A DNA stretch of 64,000 nt from Pseudonocardia autotrophica (GTDB taxonomy: Bacteria; Actinomycetota; Actinomycetes; Mycobacteriales; Pseudonocardiaceae), in assembly GCF_000717175.1 (NCBI RefSeq), contig NZ_JNYD01000022.1, forward strand, positions 130,622 to 194,621, given 5' to 3'. Made by a program: the position numbers and the translations under genes. Under the pieces are notes generated by a model. It was given only the letters and a program-made list of their open reading frames with translations, searched no databases and was not told the origin of the DNA. Numbering within the stretch: position 1 is the stretch's first letter; every line of letters starts with the position of its first letter. Of this stretch, positions 54,610 through 63,017 are shown one piece after another.

Positions 54610-55305
54610 ATGGTGGCGGTGCCGGACATCGAGGGCATCGGCACGCCCGCGCAGCGGCGCGGCGGGCCGTCCCGCGTCCCACCCGCGCGACGGCGGCTGG
54701 TGGCCGTCGCGGTGAGCCCCATGGAGCTGTTGCGGCCGGAGTCGGACCTCGCGCGCGTGGTCGCCGACGCCGGCCGGGTCGACCTGCTCCTCGCGCGGCC
54801 GGACGCGCCGGCGGTGTCGGTGGTCTCGGCGCCCGTCTCGGCGCCGGTATCGGTCCCCGCACAGCTCGACGGCGTCGCGAGCCTGCCCGTCCCCCTCGAC
54901 CGGGCGGGCGTTCCGTTCGACGACCCCGACGCGGCCCGGTTCGCCGACGACCTCGATCTCGACGACCTCGACGACTACGAGGACGACGACTACGAGGACG
55001 ACGACGAGGACGAGGACGGGATCGCCGCCGCCGTCGAGGCGCTCGGGCTGCAGGACGTGCACGTCCACCGGCTCGGGCTGCCCGGCCGGATCGGCGCCAC
55101 GGCCGAGGACGACCTGGTCGCCGCCCTCTCCGAGCTCGTCGGCTTCGACCCCGAGCCGGGCGTGTACTGCGTGGCCCCGCTGCCTTCGCCGGCGGACCCG
55201 GAGCGGACGACGGTCGTGGCCGCCGTCCAGCGGGTGGTGCGGGTCTACGGGCTGCCGCTGCTGCGCTACCGATGTCTCGAGCTCAGCGTGGTCGGCGACG
55301 CCTAG
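54610..55305 (+). CDS. Hypothetical protein with an Asp/Glu tract
   Basis: 231 residues. The N-terminal half contains VAVAVSPMELLRPESDLARVVADAGRVDLLL; an acidic run at about residues 114-138 (with DDYEDDDYEDDDEDED) separates it from a C-terminal domain with VHRLGLPGRIGATAEDDLVAALSELVGFDPEPGVYCV. No family recognised. It lies between the LOV phosphatase and a convergent whiB gene and ends before a strong terminator. The preceding 223 bases hold TTGACG at 54417 with GGGTAA 17 bases on, a possible promoter. Confidence 0.7.
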   Translation: MVAVPDIEGIGTPAQRRGGPSRVPPARRRLVAVAVSPMELLRPESDLARVVADAGRVDLLLARPDAPAVSVVSAPVSAPVSVPAQLDGVASLPVPLDRAGVPFDDPDAARFADDLDLDDLDDYEDDDYEDDDEDEDGIAAAVEALGLQDVHVHRLGLPGRIGATAEDDLVAALSELVGFDPEPGVYCVAPLPSPADPERTTVVAAVQRVVRVYGLPLLRYRCLELSVVGDA

Positions 55306-55357
55306 CACGGCCTACTTCGGGCTCCGACGGCTGCGGCCCCGGCGCATCCTCCGACAC

Positions 55358-55399
55358 ACGAAGGGGCGGTCCCGGATGATTCCGGGACCGCCCCTTCGT
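55358..55399. terminator. Perfect 19-bp bidirectional terminator
   Basis: ACGAAGGGGCGGTCCCGGA (55358-55376) pairs completely with TCCGGGACCGCCCCTTCGT (55381-55399) around TGAT. It lies between the acidic-protein gene and the convergent whiB gene. Confidence 0.85.
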
Positions 55400-55440
55400 C
55401 GTGTCGGTCCTCCCGGGGCCCCCGACGCCGCGGGAGGGAC

Positions 55441-55485
55441 GCCTCAGCCGGCGGAGCCTCAGCCGGCGGAGCCTCAGCCGGCGGA
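55441..55485. repeat. Three tandem copies of a 15-base repeat
   Basis: GCCTCAGCCGGCGGA occurs three times without change at 55441, 55456 and 55471, between the terminator and the whiB stop. No coding sense is apparent. Confidence 0.8.
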
Positions 55486-55502
55486 CGCTCGGCCGGGGAG
55501 GC

Positions 55503-55808
55503 TCAGCTCGCGGAGACCAGGCGCTTCTGCTGGTCGCGGCGCTCGAGGAGCACGCGGCGCTCGGACTCGCCGAGGCCGCCCCACACGCCGAACGGCTCGC
55601 GCGTCTCGAGTGCGAACTCGCGGCACATGTCCATCACCGGGCAACGCTGGCACACCGCCTTCGCCTGGGCCGTCCGGCGGGCGCGGGAGGGGTTCCGCTC
55701 GCCGTCCGGGTGGAAGAAGACCGCGCTGTCCATGCCGCGGCACGCGCCCAGGCGCTGCCACTGCCAGGCGTGGTCCATGGGCCCAGGGAGGCGGGAAACG
55801 TCGCTCAC
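55503..55808 (-). CDS. WhiB3/WhiD-like iron-sulfur transcription factor
   Basis: 101 residues. The four cluster ligands are Cys23, Cys53, Cys56 and Cys62 (ACRGMDS and CQRCPVMDMC), and the GVWGG turn is at 74-78. LPGPMDHAWQWQRLGACRGMDSAVFFHPDGER is close to WhiB3 of mycobacteria and WhiD of Streptomyces, which act on redox and developmental genes by binding the housekeeping sigma factor. GTG at 55808 follows AAGGTGA. Upstream, 55809-56085 holds no gene. Confidence 0.9.
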   Translation of the reverse strand: MSDVSRLPGPMDHAWQWQRLGACRGMDSAVFFHPDGERNPSRARRTAQAKAVCQRCPVMDMCREFALETREPFGVWGGLGESERRVLLERRDQQKRLVSAS

Positions 55809-56085
55809 TCGGCTCACCTTCGCTCTCGTCGGAGGGCCCGACCACGTGCCGGGCGATCTGCCGCGGCGTTCCCCAAGGTCTCCACGGCCAAACGCCCGAT
55901 GAGGCGGAACACAGTGGAGAGAGCGAAGTCGTCCGGGCGCGGACGACCGGACCGGACACCGGCCGGAGCCGACCCGGTGGGTGTCCCTGCAGCTCAGAGC
56001 GGCCGCAGAGGATCCCGCGATCGGCGTGGGTCCGCACGTCGACACACCATGTTTGTGACCCTCGTCACAACGGTGCCGGGGTGGA

Positions 56086-56481
56086 TCAGGTGGCCTCGAG
56101 GGCCTGCTCGACGGTGTCGTGGATGTCGAACATCGGGACCAGCCCCGCGATCGAGAGCGGACGCAGCACACGGCGGCCCGTGCAGGCGAGCCGGAGCTCC
56201 ACCCCGGCCTGGTGTGCGGCCTCCCGCACCTCGATCAGGACCGCGAGACCGCTGGTGCCGAGGAAGGTGACGCCGTCGAGCGCCAGCACGACGAGCTGGG
56301 CGCCGTCGGACAGCTGACCGAGCACGACCGAGCGCAGCTGCGGGGAGGTCAGCATGTCGACCTCGCCGCCGACCTCGACGACGACCTGCCCGTCGCCCGC
56401 GGGCCGCGTGGAGACGGTGATCTGGTCGTCCGACTCGCCGCGGCGGACCGCGGCGCCGGAGGCGTCGTGCGTGTGCTGCAT
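56086..56481 (-). CDS. STAS-domain anti-anti-sigma factor
   Basis: 131 residues. VVEVGGEVDMLTSPQLRSVVLG and ALDGVTFLGTSGLAVLIEVREAAHQ are STAS motifs; the phosphosite position is Thr76 or Ser77. It is separate from any kinase gene and could feed the SigB/F-type switch at 50-54 kb. Confidence 0.88.
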   Translation of the reverse strand: MQHTHDASGAAVRRGESDDQITVSTRPAGDGQVVVEVGGEVDMLTSPQLRSVVLGQLSDGAQLVVLALDGVTFLGTSGLAVLIEVREAAHQAGVELRLACTGRRVLRPLSIAGLVPMFDIHDTVEQALEAT

Positions 56482-56590
56482 TGGCGGAACGGTAAGGGCT
56501 GCCGGACCTCACTGCCACTCGGAGCGCGACCCCTGTGGCCCGCGCCTGAAGGCGGCGCGGCGAGCGGTCCCCGAGGGGCGGTGAGAGCGC

Positions 56591-58405
56591 TCAGCGGAGC
56601 TCGTGGTGGCTGTCGTCGGGGCGCCGGGTGTGCCCGGTCCGGCCGAGCAGCTCGAGCAGCGGGACGGCGACGCGGCGGCTGGTCCCGAGCGCCTGCCGCG
56701 CCTCGCTGAGCGTGAACACCGGGCCGATGGTCCGCAGCACCTCGACCGCACGCTCCGGCGCGTCCGGCAGCAGCACCAAGCCGCGCGCGAGCTCCACCAG
56801 CTCGCCCGCCCGCACGAGCGCCGCGAGCTCCTTCGTGCCGAGGCCGAGCTGCGCGAGCCGGTCCGCGTCGGGGGCCGCGAAGGGGTCGCCCGCGAGGTCG
56901 CGGCGGAGGGTCGCGAGCGCCTCCCGGACCGCGGCCGGGAGGGCGTGGGCCCGGTCGAGCCGGACGCGGCCGTCGCGCAGCACGAGCGGGACCCCGCCGC
57001 CGTCGTCCGGCCTCGACGCGGCGGCGAGGACCGCGGGCAGCAGCGCGGCGTCGGGCAGGTCGGCGGCACGGCGGGCGGCCTCCGTCGTGAGCCCCGGGTC
57101 GAGCGGCTCGGCGGCGTCGTGCGCCTCGACGGCCGCGGCGAGGGCGGCGACCGCCCGGACGGCACGCGCGGGGTCGACCAGCCAGCCGTGGGCCGCGGGC
57201 ACGCGGAGAGCCGCGACCTCCGCGGGTGGCACCCCCATCGCGACCAGGTCCGCGGCCCGCACGACGCCGCGCCGGGCCACCTCCCCGGCCGCGGTGCCGA
57301 AGCCGGGGGCGGCGAGCTCGTCCGCCCGGCGCCGGGCGGCGCCGCGCCGGGCCAGCGCGGGCGGCCGGACGTCCAGGACCACCGCCCCCGCGAGGACCGC
57401 ACGCCGGCCGGGGTCGCGCAGCACCGCCCGGTCGCCGAGGCGCAGCGGCAGCGGGTGCTCCAGCCGCAGCCGGGCGTGGTGGGGGCCGAGCGGGCGCACG
57501 CGGACCCCGGTCGCGGCCGCGCCCGTGTGCAGCATCAGAGTTCCGGGCAGCTCGACGGGCGCGTCGGGATCCACCCCGCCGCCCGGCGCCCGCAGCCGGA
57601 CGTCGATGTCGGTCGCGGTGAGCCACGCGCCCGGGGTGAGCAGGGCGTCCCCGCGACGCACGGCCTCCTTCGGCAGGCCACGCAGGTTCACGGCCACCCG
57701 CGCGACGCCGGTGACCTCCTCGCGCGGCTCGCCGAGGCTCTCCAGCCCGCGCACGCCGACCCGGCGGCCGCCGAGCTCCAGCTCGTCGCCCAGCCGGATC
57801 CGGCCCGCGCCCAGGGTGCCGGTCACGACCGTCCCGGCGCCGCGGATGGTGAAGGCGCGGTCCACCCACAGCCGGACGTCGGCGGCGGGATCGGGCTCGG
57901 GCAGGTCCCCGACCAGCGCGTCGAGCGCGGCGCGGAGCTCGGGGATGCCCTCGCCGCGCGGCGCGCACACCGGGACGACCGGCAGCGCGCCGAGCGACGA
58001 GCGCGCCAGCGCCGCCAGGGCGTCCTCCCGGGCGGGTTCCGGGTCGAGCAGGTCGGAGCGGGTGATCACGAGCAGCCCGCGCTCCACGCCGAGGGCGTCG
58101 AGCGCGTCGAGGTGCTCGGCGGACTGGGGCATCCAGCCCTCGTCGGCGGCGACGACGATCATCGCCGCGGGGACCGGCCCGGCGCCGGCCAGCATCGTCG
58201 TGACGAAGCGTTCGTGGCCGGGCACGTCGACGAAGGCCAGGTCGGTGCCCGAGTCGAGGCGGGTCCAGGCGAAGCCGAGGTCGATCGTCAGGCCGCGGCG
58301 GAGCTCCTCCGCCAGCCGGTCGGGCTCCATCCCGGTCAGGGCGCGGACCAGGGTGGACTTGCCGTGGTCGACGTGCCCCGCCGTCGCGATCACGCGGGCG
58401 GGCAT
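56591..58405 (-). CDS. selB: Selenocysteine-specific elongation factor SelB
   Basis: 604 residues. GTPase motifs are GHVDHGKST at 10-18, DVPGHERFV and TRSDLLD. EF-Tu-like barrels follow (AFTIRGAGTVVTGTL), and four winged helices at the C-terminus read the SECIS element. It brings Sec-tRNA to in-frame UGA. It starts two bases after selA. Confidence 0.95.
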   Translation of the reverse strand: MPARVIATAGHVDHGKSTLVRALTGMEPDRLAEELRRGLTIDLGFAWTRLDSGTDLAFVDVPGHERFVTTMLAGAGPVPAAMIVVAADEGWMPQSAEHLDALDALGVERGLLVITRSDLLDPEPAREDALAALARSSLGALPVVPVCAPRGEGIPELRAALDALVGDLPEPDPAADVRLWVDRAFTIRGAGTVVTGTLGAGRIRLGDELELGGRRVGVRGLESLGEPREEVTGVARVAVNLRGLPKEAVRRGDALLTPGAWLTATDIDVRLRAPGGGVDPDAPVELPGTLMLHTGAAATGVRVRPLGPHHARLRLEHPLPLRLGDRAVLRDPGRRAVLAGAVVLDVRPPALARRGAARRRADELAAPGFGTAAGEVARRGVVRAADLVAMGVPPAEVAALRVPAAHGWLVDPARAVRAVAALAAAVEAHDAAEPLDPGLTTEAARRAADLPDAALLPAVLAAASRPDDGGGVPLVLRDGRVRLDRAHALPAAVREALATLRRDLAGDPFAAPDADRLAQLGLGTKELAALVRAGELVELARGLVLLPDAPERAVEVLRTIGPVFTLSEARQALGTSRRVAVPLLELLGRTGHTRRPDDSHHELR

Positions 58406-58407
58406 CG

Positions 58408-59760
58408 TCAGGTCCCGGTCGGGGCGGCGGCCGCGACGGCGGCGGCGAGGGCCTCGTCGTCGGCCGGGTCCAGGGCGCGCAGGTCCAGCAGGCAGCGCCC
58501 GCCCTCCAGCCGGCCCAGCACGGCCGGGTCGCCGGCGCGCAGGGCCGCGGCGAACCGCTCCGGCAGCGCGACGGCGGCGCTCGGCAGCGTGACGCCCGGG
58601 GCGCCCCCGCCGCCGACCGTCGAGATGGAGTCGACGGCTTCGGCGACCTCGCCCAGCCGGGCGGCCAGCTGCTCGGCGCGGCGCCGCAGCTCCTCGACCG
58701 GGGCGTCCAGCGCGGCCCGGACGGGCGTGCCGGGGCCGCGCAGCGTGGCCTCGAGCGCCGCGAGCGTGAGCTTGTCGACGCGCATCGCCCGGGCCAGCGG
58801 GAACCGGCGGACCTTCTCGACCAGCTCCGCGCCCTCGCCCGCCCCGCCGAGGACCAGGCCCGCCTGCGGTCCGCCGAGGAGCTTGTCGCCGGACGCGGTG
58901 ACCAGCGTGGCGCCGCGGGCGAGCATGCCGGCGGCGTCCGGCTCGTCGGGCAGCAGCGGGTGCGGGGTGAGCAGCCCGGAGCCGATGTCGGCGACCACCG
59001 GCACGTCCAGCCCCGCCAGCTCCTCCGGGCCGACCTCGCTGGTGAAGCCGCTGACGGTGAAGTTCGAGGGGTGCACCTTGAGCACGAACCCGGTGTCCGG
59101 GCCGATCGCGCGCGCGTAGTCGGCGAGGTGGGTGCGGTTGGTGGTGCCGACCTCGCGGAGCCGCGCGCCGGTCGACTCGAGCAGGTCGGGGATGCGGAAG
59201 CCGTCGCCGATCTCGACGAGCTCGCCGCGCGACACCACGATCTCCTTCCCGGCCGCGAGGGTCGCCGCGACGAGCGCGAGCGCGGCCGCGCCGTTGTTCG
59301 CGACGTGCGCGGCGGCGGCCCCGGGGACGGCCGCGAGCAGGGCGTCGATCACGCCGGCGCCGCGGCGGCCGCGGGTGCCGGTGGTGAGGTCCAGCTCGAC
59401 GTCGCAGGTGCCGGCGGCGACCGCGAGGGCCTCCCGGGCGGCCGCGGAGAGCGGGGCGCGGCCGAGGTTGGTGTGCAGCAGCACGCCCGTCGCGTTGAGC
59501 ACGGGACGCAGCCGGGTCGCGGTGCGCGGGAGGGCGGCGAGCGCGGCCTCGGCGACCTCGGCGGGCGTGATGGCACCTGCACGGGCCTGCTGCTGCGCGC
59601 CGGCGACCGCGCGCTTCACCAGCGCACGGCCCAGCCGGTGGATCGCCTCCGCCAGGCGCGGGTCGGCGAGCACCGCGTCCGTGCGCGGTACGGCGCGGCG
59701 CGGGTCGGGTGCGTCCGCGGGCGGGGGAGCGGTCGTGCCGCGGACCGGAGCGTCCGTCAT
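58408..59760 (-). CDS. selA: L-seryl-tRNA(Sec) selenium transferase
   Basis: 450 residues, PLP-dependent. RPVLNATGVLLHTNLGRAPLS, VVSRGELVEIGDGFRIPD and the cofactor Lys in SGDKLLGGPQAG are diagnostic. It converts Ser-tRNA(Sec) to Sec-tRNA(Sec) with selenophosphate. It forms an operon with selB and lies 21 bases downstream of a coiled-coil gene. Confidence 0.95.
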   Translation of the reverse strand: MTDAPVRGTTAPPPADAPDPRRAVPRTDAVLADPRLAEAIHRLGRALVKRAVAGAQQQARAGAITPAEVAEAALAALPRTATRLRPVLNATGVLLHTNLGRAPLSAAAREALAVAAGTCDVELDLTTGTRGRRGAGVIDALLAAVPGAAAAHVANNGAAALALVAATLAAGKEIVVSRGELVEIGDGFRIPDLLESTGARLREVGTTNRTHLADYARAIGPDTGFVLKVHPSNFTVSGFTSEVGPEELAGLDVPVVADIGSGLLTPHPLLPDEPDAAGMLARGATLVTASGDKLLGGPQAGLVLGGAGEGAELVEKVRRFPLARAMRVDKLTLAALEATLRGPGTPVRAALDAPVEELRRRAEQLAARLGEVAEAVDSISTVGGGGAPGVTLPSAAVALPERFAAALRAGDPAVLGRLEGGRCLLDLRALDPADDEALAAAVAAAAPTGT

Positions 59761-59781
59761 GGGAAGAGCATGCCGTGCCCG

Positions 59782-60819
59782 TCAGCCGGAGCGCAGGGCG
59801 TGTCTGCTCTCCGTCGTCTGTTCGCGCCGCTGCTCCGGGACGCGGACGGAGCCGCGGTCGGCGGGGCGGGCCGCTTCGGCCTCGAACAGGTCCGCCGTGC
59901 CGGGGGTGGGGGTCCACACCGCGGGGGCCGGCTCGTCGGACGGCTCACCGGTGGCGGGCTCGGTCTCAGCCGGCTCGGTGGCCGCCTCGGGCTGCTCGAC
60001 GCCGGGTTCATGCTGCTCGACGACGGGCGGGATGGCCCCGGCCGGTTCCGTCGCCTCCTCGACCTCCTCCGCCTCGTCGACCGGGTCCGACACGTCGACC
60101 GGGTCGGACACGTCGACCGGGTCGGACACGTCGACCGGGTCGGACACGTCGACCGGGTCGGACACGTCGACCGGGTCGGACACGTCGACGCGGACCGGCT
60201 CCTCGGCGTCGCCGCCGGTGTCGGCGGTGACATCCGGCGCGAGTGCCGCGTCGAGCCCGCGCAGCTCGGCGCCGACCGCGGCGTGCACCCGGGCCAGCTC
60301 GTTGCGCAGCGCGGCGCGCAGCCCGGCGAGCTCCTCCATCCGCTCGACGTGCTCGGCGACCTGCGCCGCCAGCTCGGCCCGCTCGGTAACCACGGCCGCC
60401 CACTCGGCCTCGGCCTCGGCGCGGGCCTGCCCCGCGGCGGTGTGGGCGCGTTCCATCAGGTCGGTCGCCTCGCGGGTGGCGGTGGCGCGGGTCTCGGCGG
60501 CGTCGCGCTCCGCGGCGGCCCGGATGTCGGACGCCTCGCGCTCGGCGAGGCGCAGGACCTTCTCCGCGCGGAACCCGAAGCTCTGCGGGACCGTGGGCAG
60601 GCCCTCCGCGGGCGTGCCGGCCCGCAGGGTCCGCAGCTCCTCCGCGAGGCCCGCGGCGTGCTGCTCGGCCATGCGGCGCGCGTTCTCGGCGGCCTGGGCG
60701 CGCCGCTCCAGCTCGCGGACCAGCGCGTCGACCTGGTCGCGCGCGTAGCCGCGGCGCACGACCTCGAACGCACCGGACCGGCTGACCGGGTCGGCGTCAC
60801 GCTCCGGAACGGATGTCAC
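59782..60819 (-). CDS. DivIVA-like coiled-coil protein with six VDVSDP repeats
   Basis: 345 residues. The first 60 (FEVVRRGYARDQVDALVRELERRAQAAENARRMAEQ) look like the DivIVA/Wag31 lead-in, followed by a long coiled coil to about residue 205. Then comes a stretch of six exact VDVSDP repeats and an acidic Pro/Glu-rich tail. Probably a cytoskeletal or polar scaffold-like protein. It lies directly upstream of selA, but a role in selenium metabolism is doubtful. Confidence 0.75.
   Translation of the reverse strand: MTSVPERDADPVSRSGAFEVVRRGYARDQVDALVRELERRAQAAENARRMAEQHAAGLAEELRTLRAGTPAEGLPTVPQSFGFRAEKVLRLAEREASDIRAAAERDAAETRATATREATDLMERAHTAAGQARAEAEAEWAAVVTERAELAAQVAEHVERMEELAGLRAALRNELARVHAAVGAELRGLDAALAPDVTADTGGDAEEPVRVDVSDPVDVSDPVDVSDPVDVSDPVDVSDPVDVSDPVDEAEEVEEATEPAGAIPPVVEQHEPGVEQPEAATEPAETEPATGEPSDEPAPAVWTPTPGTADLFEAEAARPADRGSVRVPEQRREQTTESRHALRSG
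60076..60183. repeat. Six tandem copies of an 18-base repeat inside the coiled-coil gene
   Basis: GTCGACCGGGTCGGACAC is repeated six times (one copy has a single change, GTCCGACAC), coding for VDVSDP on the minus strand. A seventh copy decays after 60183. The copy number could vary between strains. Confidence 0.9.
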
Positions 60820-60923
60820 GCCTCCAGAGTGTGACTCCCGTTGCGGACGATCTCCCTGCGGGGTCGGCCGGGGTCGGTCAGTGGGAGCCCGCGTGCGACG
60901 GGCGGACGGGATACGGTCGGAGG

Positions 60924-61967
60924 ATGACCGCAGGTTCCACCGAGCAGACGCGCAGGCTCACCCAGTTCAGCCACGGTGCGGGCTGCGGCTGCAAGATCGG
61001 GCCCGGCCGGCTCGCCGAGGTCCTCGCGGGCGTGACCCCGCCCAGTCACCCCGATCTGCTCGTCGGCACCGAGACGGGTGACGACGCCGCCGTCTGGCGG
61101 CTCGACGCCGACCGCGCGCTCGTCGCGACCACGGACTTCTTCACCCCGGTCGTCGACGACCCGCGGACCTGGGGCCGGATCGCCGCCACCAACGCCGTGT
61201 CCGACGTGTTCGCGATGGGCGGCCGGCCGCTCTTCGCCCTGAACATCGTGGCCTGGCCGTCGGAGACGCTGCCGCCGGAGATGCTGGCCGAGGTGCTGGA
61301 GGGCGGCGCCGACGCCGGCCGGGAATGCGGGTTCGCCGTGGTCGGCGGGCACTCGATCGACGACCCGGAGCCCAAGTACGGGCTGGCCGTGGTCGGCGAG
61401 CTGCACCCGGACCGGATCCTCACCAACACCGGACTGCGCCCGGGGGACGCGCTGGTGCTCACCAAGCCCCTCGGCGTGGGCATCGCCACCACGGCGGTCA
61501 AGGCGGGCACCGCGGGGGAGGACCTGCTCGCCCGCGCGGTCGACTCGATGTGCACGCCCAACGCCGCCGCCTCGGCCGCCGCGCTCGCCTCCGGGGCGAC
61601 CGGGTGCACGGACGTCACCGGGTTCGGCCTGCTCGGTCACCTGCGCAAGATGGCGGCCGCCTCCGGGATCGACGCCGAGATCGTCGTCGCCGACGTGCCG
61701 CTGCTCCCGGGCGTGCGGGAGCTGGCCGAGGCCGGCACGGTGCCGGGCGGAACGCGCCGCAACCGGGACTGGGTCACCGAGGTGCTGGACCTGGGGCCAG
61801 GCGTGACGGAGACGGACGTGCTGCTGCTCGCCGACGCGCAGACCTCGGGCGGGCTGCTGTTCGGCGCCGACCCGGAGCGGGCGGCGGCCGCGGTGGCGGA
61901 ACTGCCCGGCGCCGCGGTCGTCGGACGGGTGCAGGCGGGGACCGGCCGGATTCGCGTCAGCCGGTGA
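60924..61967 (+). CDS. selD: Selenophosphate synthase
   Basis: 347 residues. The catalytic residues are Cys21 and Lys24 in HGAGCGCKIGP, so this is the Cys form, not itself a selenoprotein. GDDAAVWRL, VFAMGGRPLFALNIVAWP and GHSIDDPEPKYGLAV are further family motifs. The ATG is six bases after TACGGT. It is divergent from the selA-side operon. Confidence 0.95.
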   Translation: MTAGSTEQTRRLTQFSHGAGCGCKIGPGRLAEVLAGVTPPSHPDLLVGTETGDDAAVWRLDADRALVATTDFFTPVVDDPRTWGRIAATNAVSDVFAMGGRPLFALNIVAWPSETLPPEMLAEVLEGGADAGRECGFAVVGGHSIDDPEPKYGLAVVGELHPDRILTNTGLRPGDALVLTKPLGVGIATTAVKAGTAGEDLLARAVDSMCTPNAAASAAALASGATGCTDVTGFGLLGHLRKMAAASGIDAEIVVADVPLLPGVRELAEAGTVPGGTRRNRDWVTEVLDLGPGVTETDVLLLADAQTSGGLLFGADPERAAAAVAELPGAAVVGRVQAGTGRIRVSR

Positions 61968-61972
61968 GGGCT

Positions 61973-62068
61973 TGGCGGAGGCGGACGGGAATCGAACCCG
62001 CCTGACCGAGGTGCTCGGCCACGTCGGTGTTGAAGACCGCGGGGGCCACCAGGCGCCCAGACGCCTCC
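61973..62068 (-). tRNA. selC: Selenocysteine tRNA (UCA anticodon)
   Basis: A 96-base gene with a long acceptor stem (GGAGGCG), a long variable arm (CGTGGCCGAGCACCTCGGTCAGG region), T-loop TTCGATT and anticodon TCA in the loop CTTCAAC. The 3' end is G73 followed by an encoded CCA. It lies convergently after selD, completing the local selenocysteine set. Confidence 0.93.
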
Positions 62069-62077
62069 CTGGCGGGC

Positions 62078-62467
62078 TCAGCCGGTGGGGCGCAGCGCGT
62101 CCGACACCCCGTCGGCCACGTCGAACAGCGCCAGCAGCCCGGTCGCCTCGAGCGCCCGGGTCACGATCCGCGACCCGCACACCAGCCGCAGCGTGTGGCC
62201 GCGCCGCTCCACCGCGTCCTTCGCCGCGACGAGCACGGCCAGCCCGGCGGACCCCAGGAAGGTCACCCCGGACAGGTCGAGGACGACCAGCGGGGCCTCG
62301 GGCAGCCGGGCGTCGAGCTCGGTGCGCAGCAGGGGTGCGGTCAACGTGTCGATCTCACCGCGGACGTGCGCGACCAGGGACGCGCCGTCACCCTCGCCGG
62401 CCCGTTCGAAGCGGACGACGTCATCGATCTCGACGCCACCCTCGTCGGCGGGGGTCTCACTGCTCAT
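62078..62467 (-). CDS. STAS-domain anti-anti-sigma factor
   Basis: 129 residues. LVAHVRGEIDTLTAPLLRTEL and LDLSGVTFLGSAGLAVLVAAKD are STAS motifs, with Ser73 at the phosphosite. It is the third such protein in 11 kb and may share the SigB/F-type kinase. ATG at 62467. Confidence 0.88.
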   Translation of the reverse strand: MSSETPADEGGVEIDDVVRFERAGEGDGASLVAHVRGEIDTLTAPLLRTELDARLPEAPLVVLDLSGVTFLGSAGLAVLVAAKDAVERRGHTLRLVCGSRIVTRALEATGLLALFDVADGVSDALRPTG

Positions 62468-62675
62468 TACGCACCGTGCTCCTCGACTTCCGCGGACGCG
62501 TGCTGCGGACTGTCGCCTCAACCGCCCGCCAACCCTACGGGGGCGCGCCTCGGCCGCACAACAGACGCCCCCTCGGGCGGGTCGCAGGGACGGCGGTGTT
62601 TGAGGAGTGTGATGTGGGGCACTCTGCGGCGACGCGCCCGGAGCCCCTCGCGGAGCGCGCCGACCAGGAGGAACC

Positions 62676-62960
62676 GTGTACCGACGGACGTCCCGCGCCG
62701 ACCTGGCGCGCATCGGCCAGGTGCTGGCCGGACTGACCTACCCCGCGGCGAAGTGGCAGATCATCGCGCACGCCGACCATTACGGGGCGGACTCCGTGAC
62801 CACCGCCCAGCTGTGGTCCCTGCCGATCGGGACCTACCCGGACCTGGCCGCCGTCGGGGTGGCCCTCGGCCTGCTCCCCGACCCCCGCCCGGGCTACCGG
62901 CAGCAGCCCCGGGTCCAGGCCGCGGCCGTCGACCAGCCCCGCGGCACCGTCGACGTCTGA
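62676..62960 (+). CDS. DUF2795 family small protein
   Basis: 94 residues. GQVLAGLTYPAAKWQIIAHADHYGAD and WSLPIGTYPDLAAVGVALG are the DUF2795 fold, a small winged-helix-like domain of unknown role. The GTG follows AGGAGG. Confidence 0.8.
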   Translation: MYRRTSRADLARIGQVLAGLTYPAAKWQIIAHADHYGADSVTTAQLWSLPIGTYPDLAAVGVALGLLPDPRPGYRQQPRVQAAAVDQPRGTVDV

Positions 62961-63017
62961 CGCGGCGCCGCCTTTCGGCGGTTGCCGCCGCATGTGACGG
63001 GGACCACTCTCGGTCCC

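Noticed and set aside
60076..60183. 18-base tandem repeats as a CRISPR or origin iteron.
   Set aside because: They are contiguous, without spacers, and encode VDVSDP in a real frame.
60924..61967. SelD as a selenoprotein.
   Set aside because: The active-site position is coded as Cys (TGC), not TGA.
61973..62068. An ordinary Leu or Ser tRNA with long variable arm.
   Set aside because: The UCA anticodon, extended acceptor arm and neighbouring selD, selA and selB identify tRNA-Sec.
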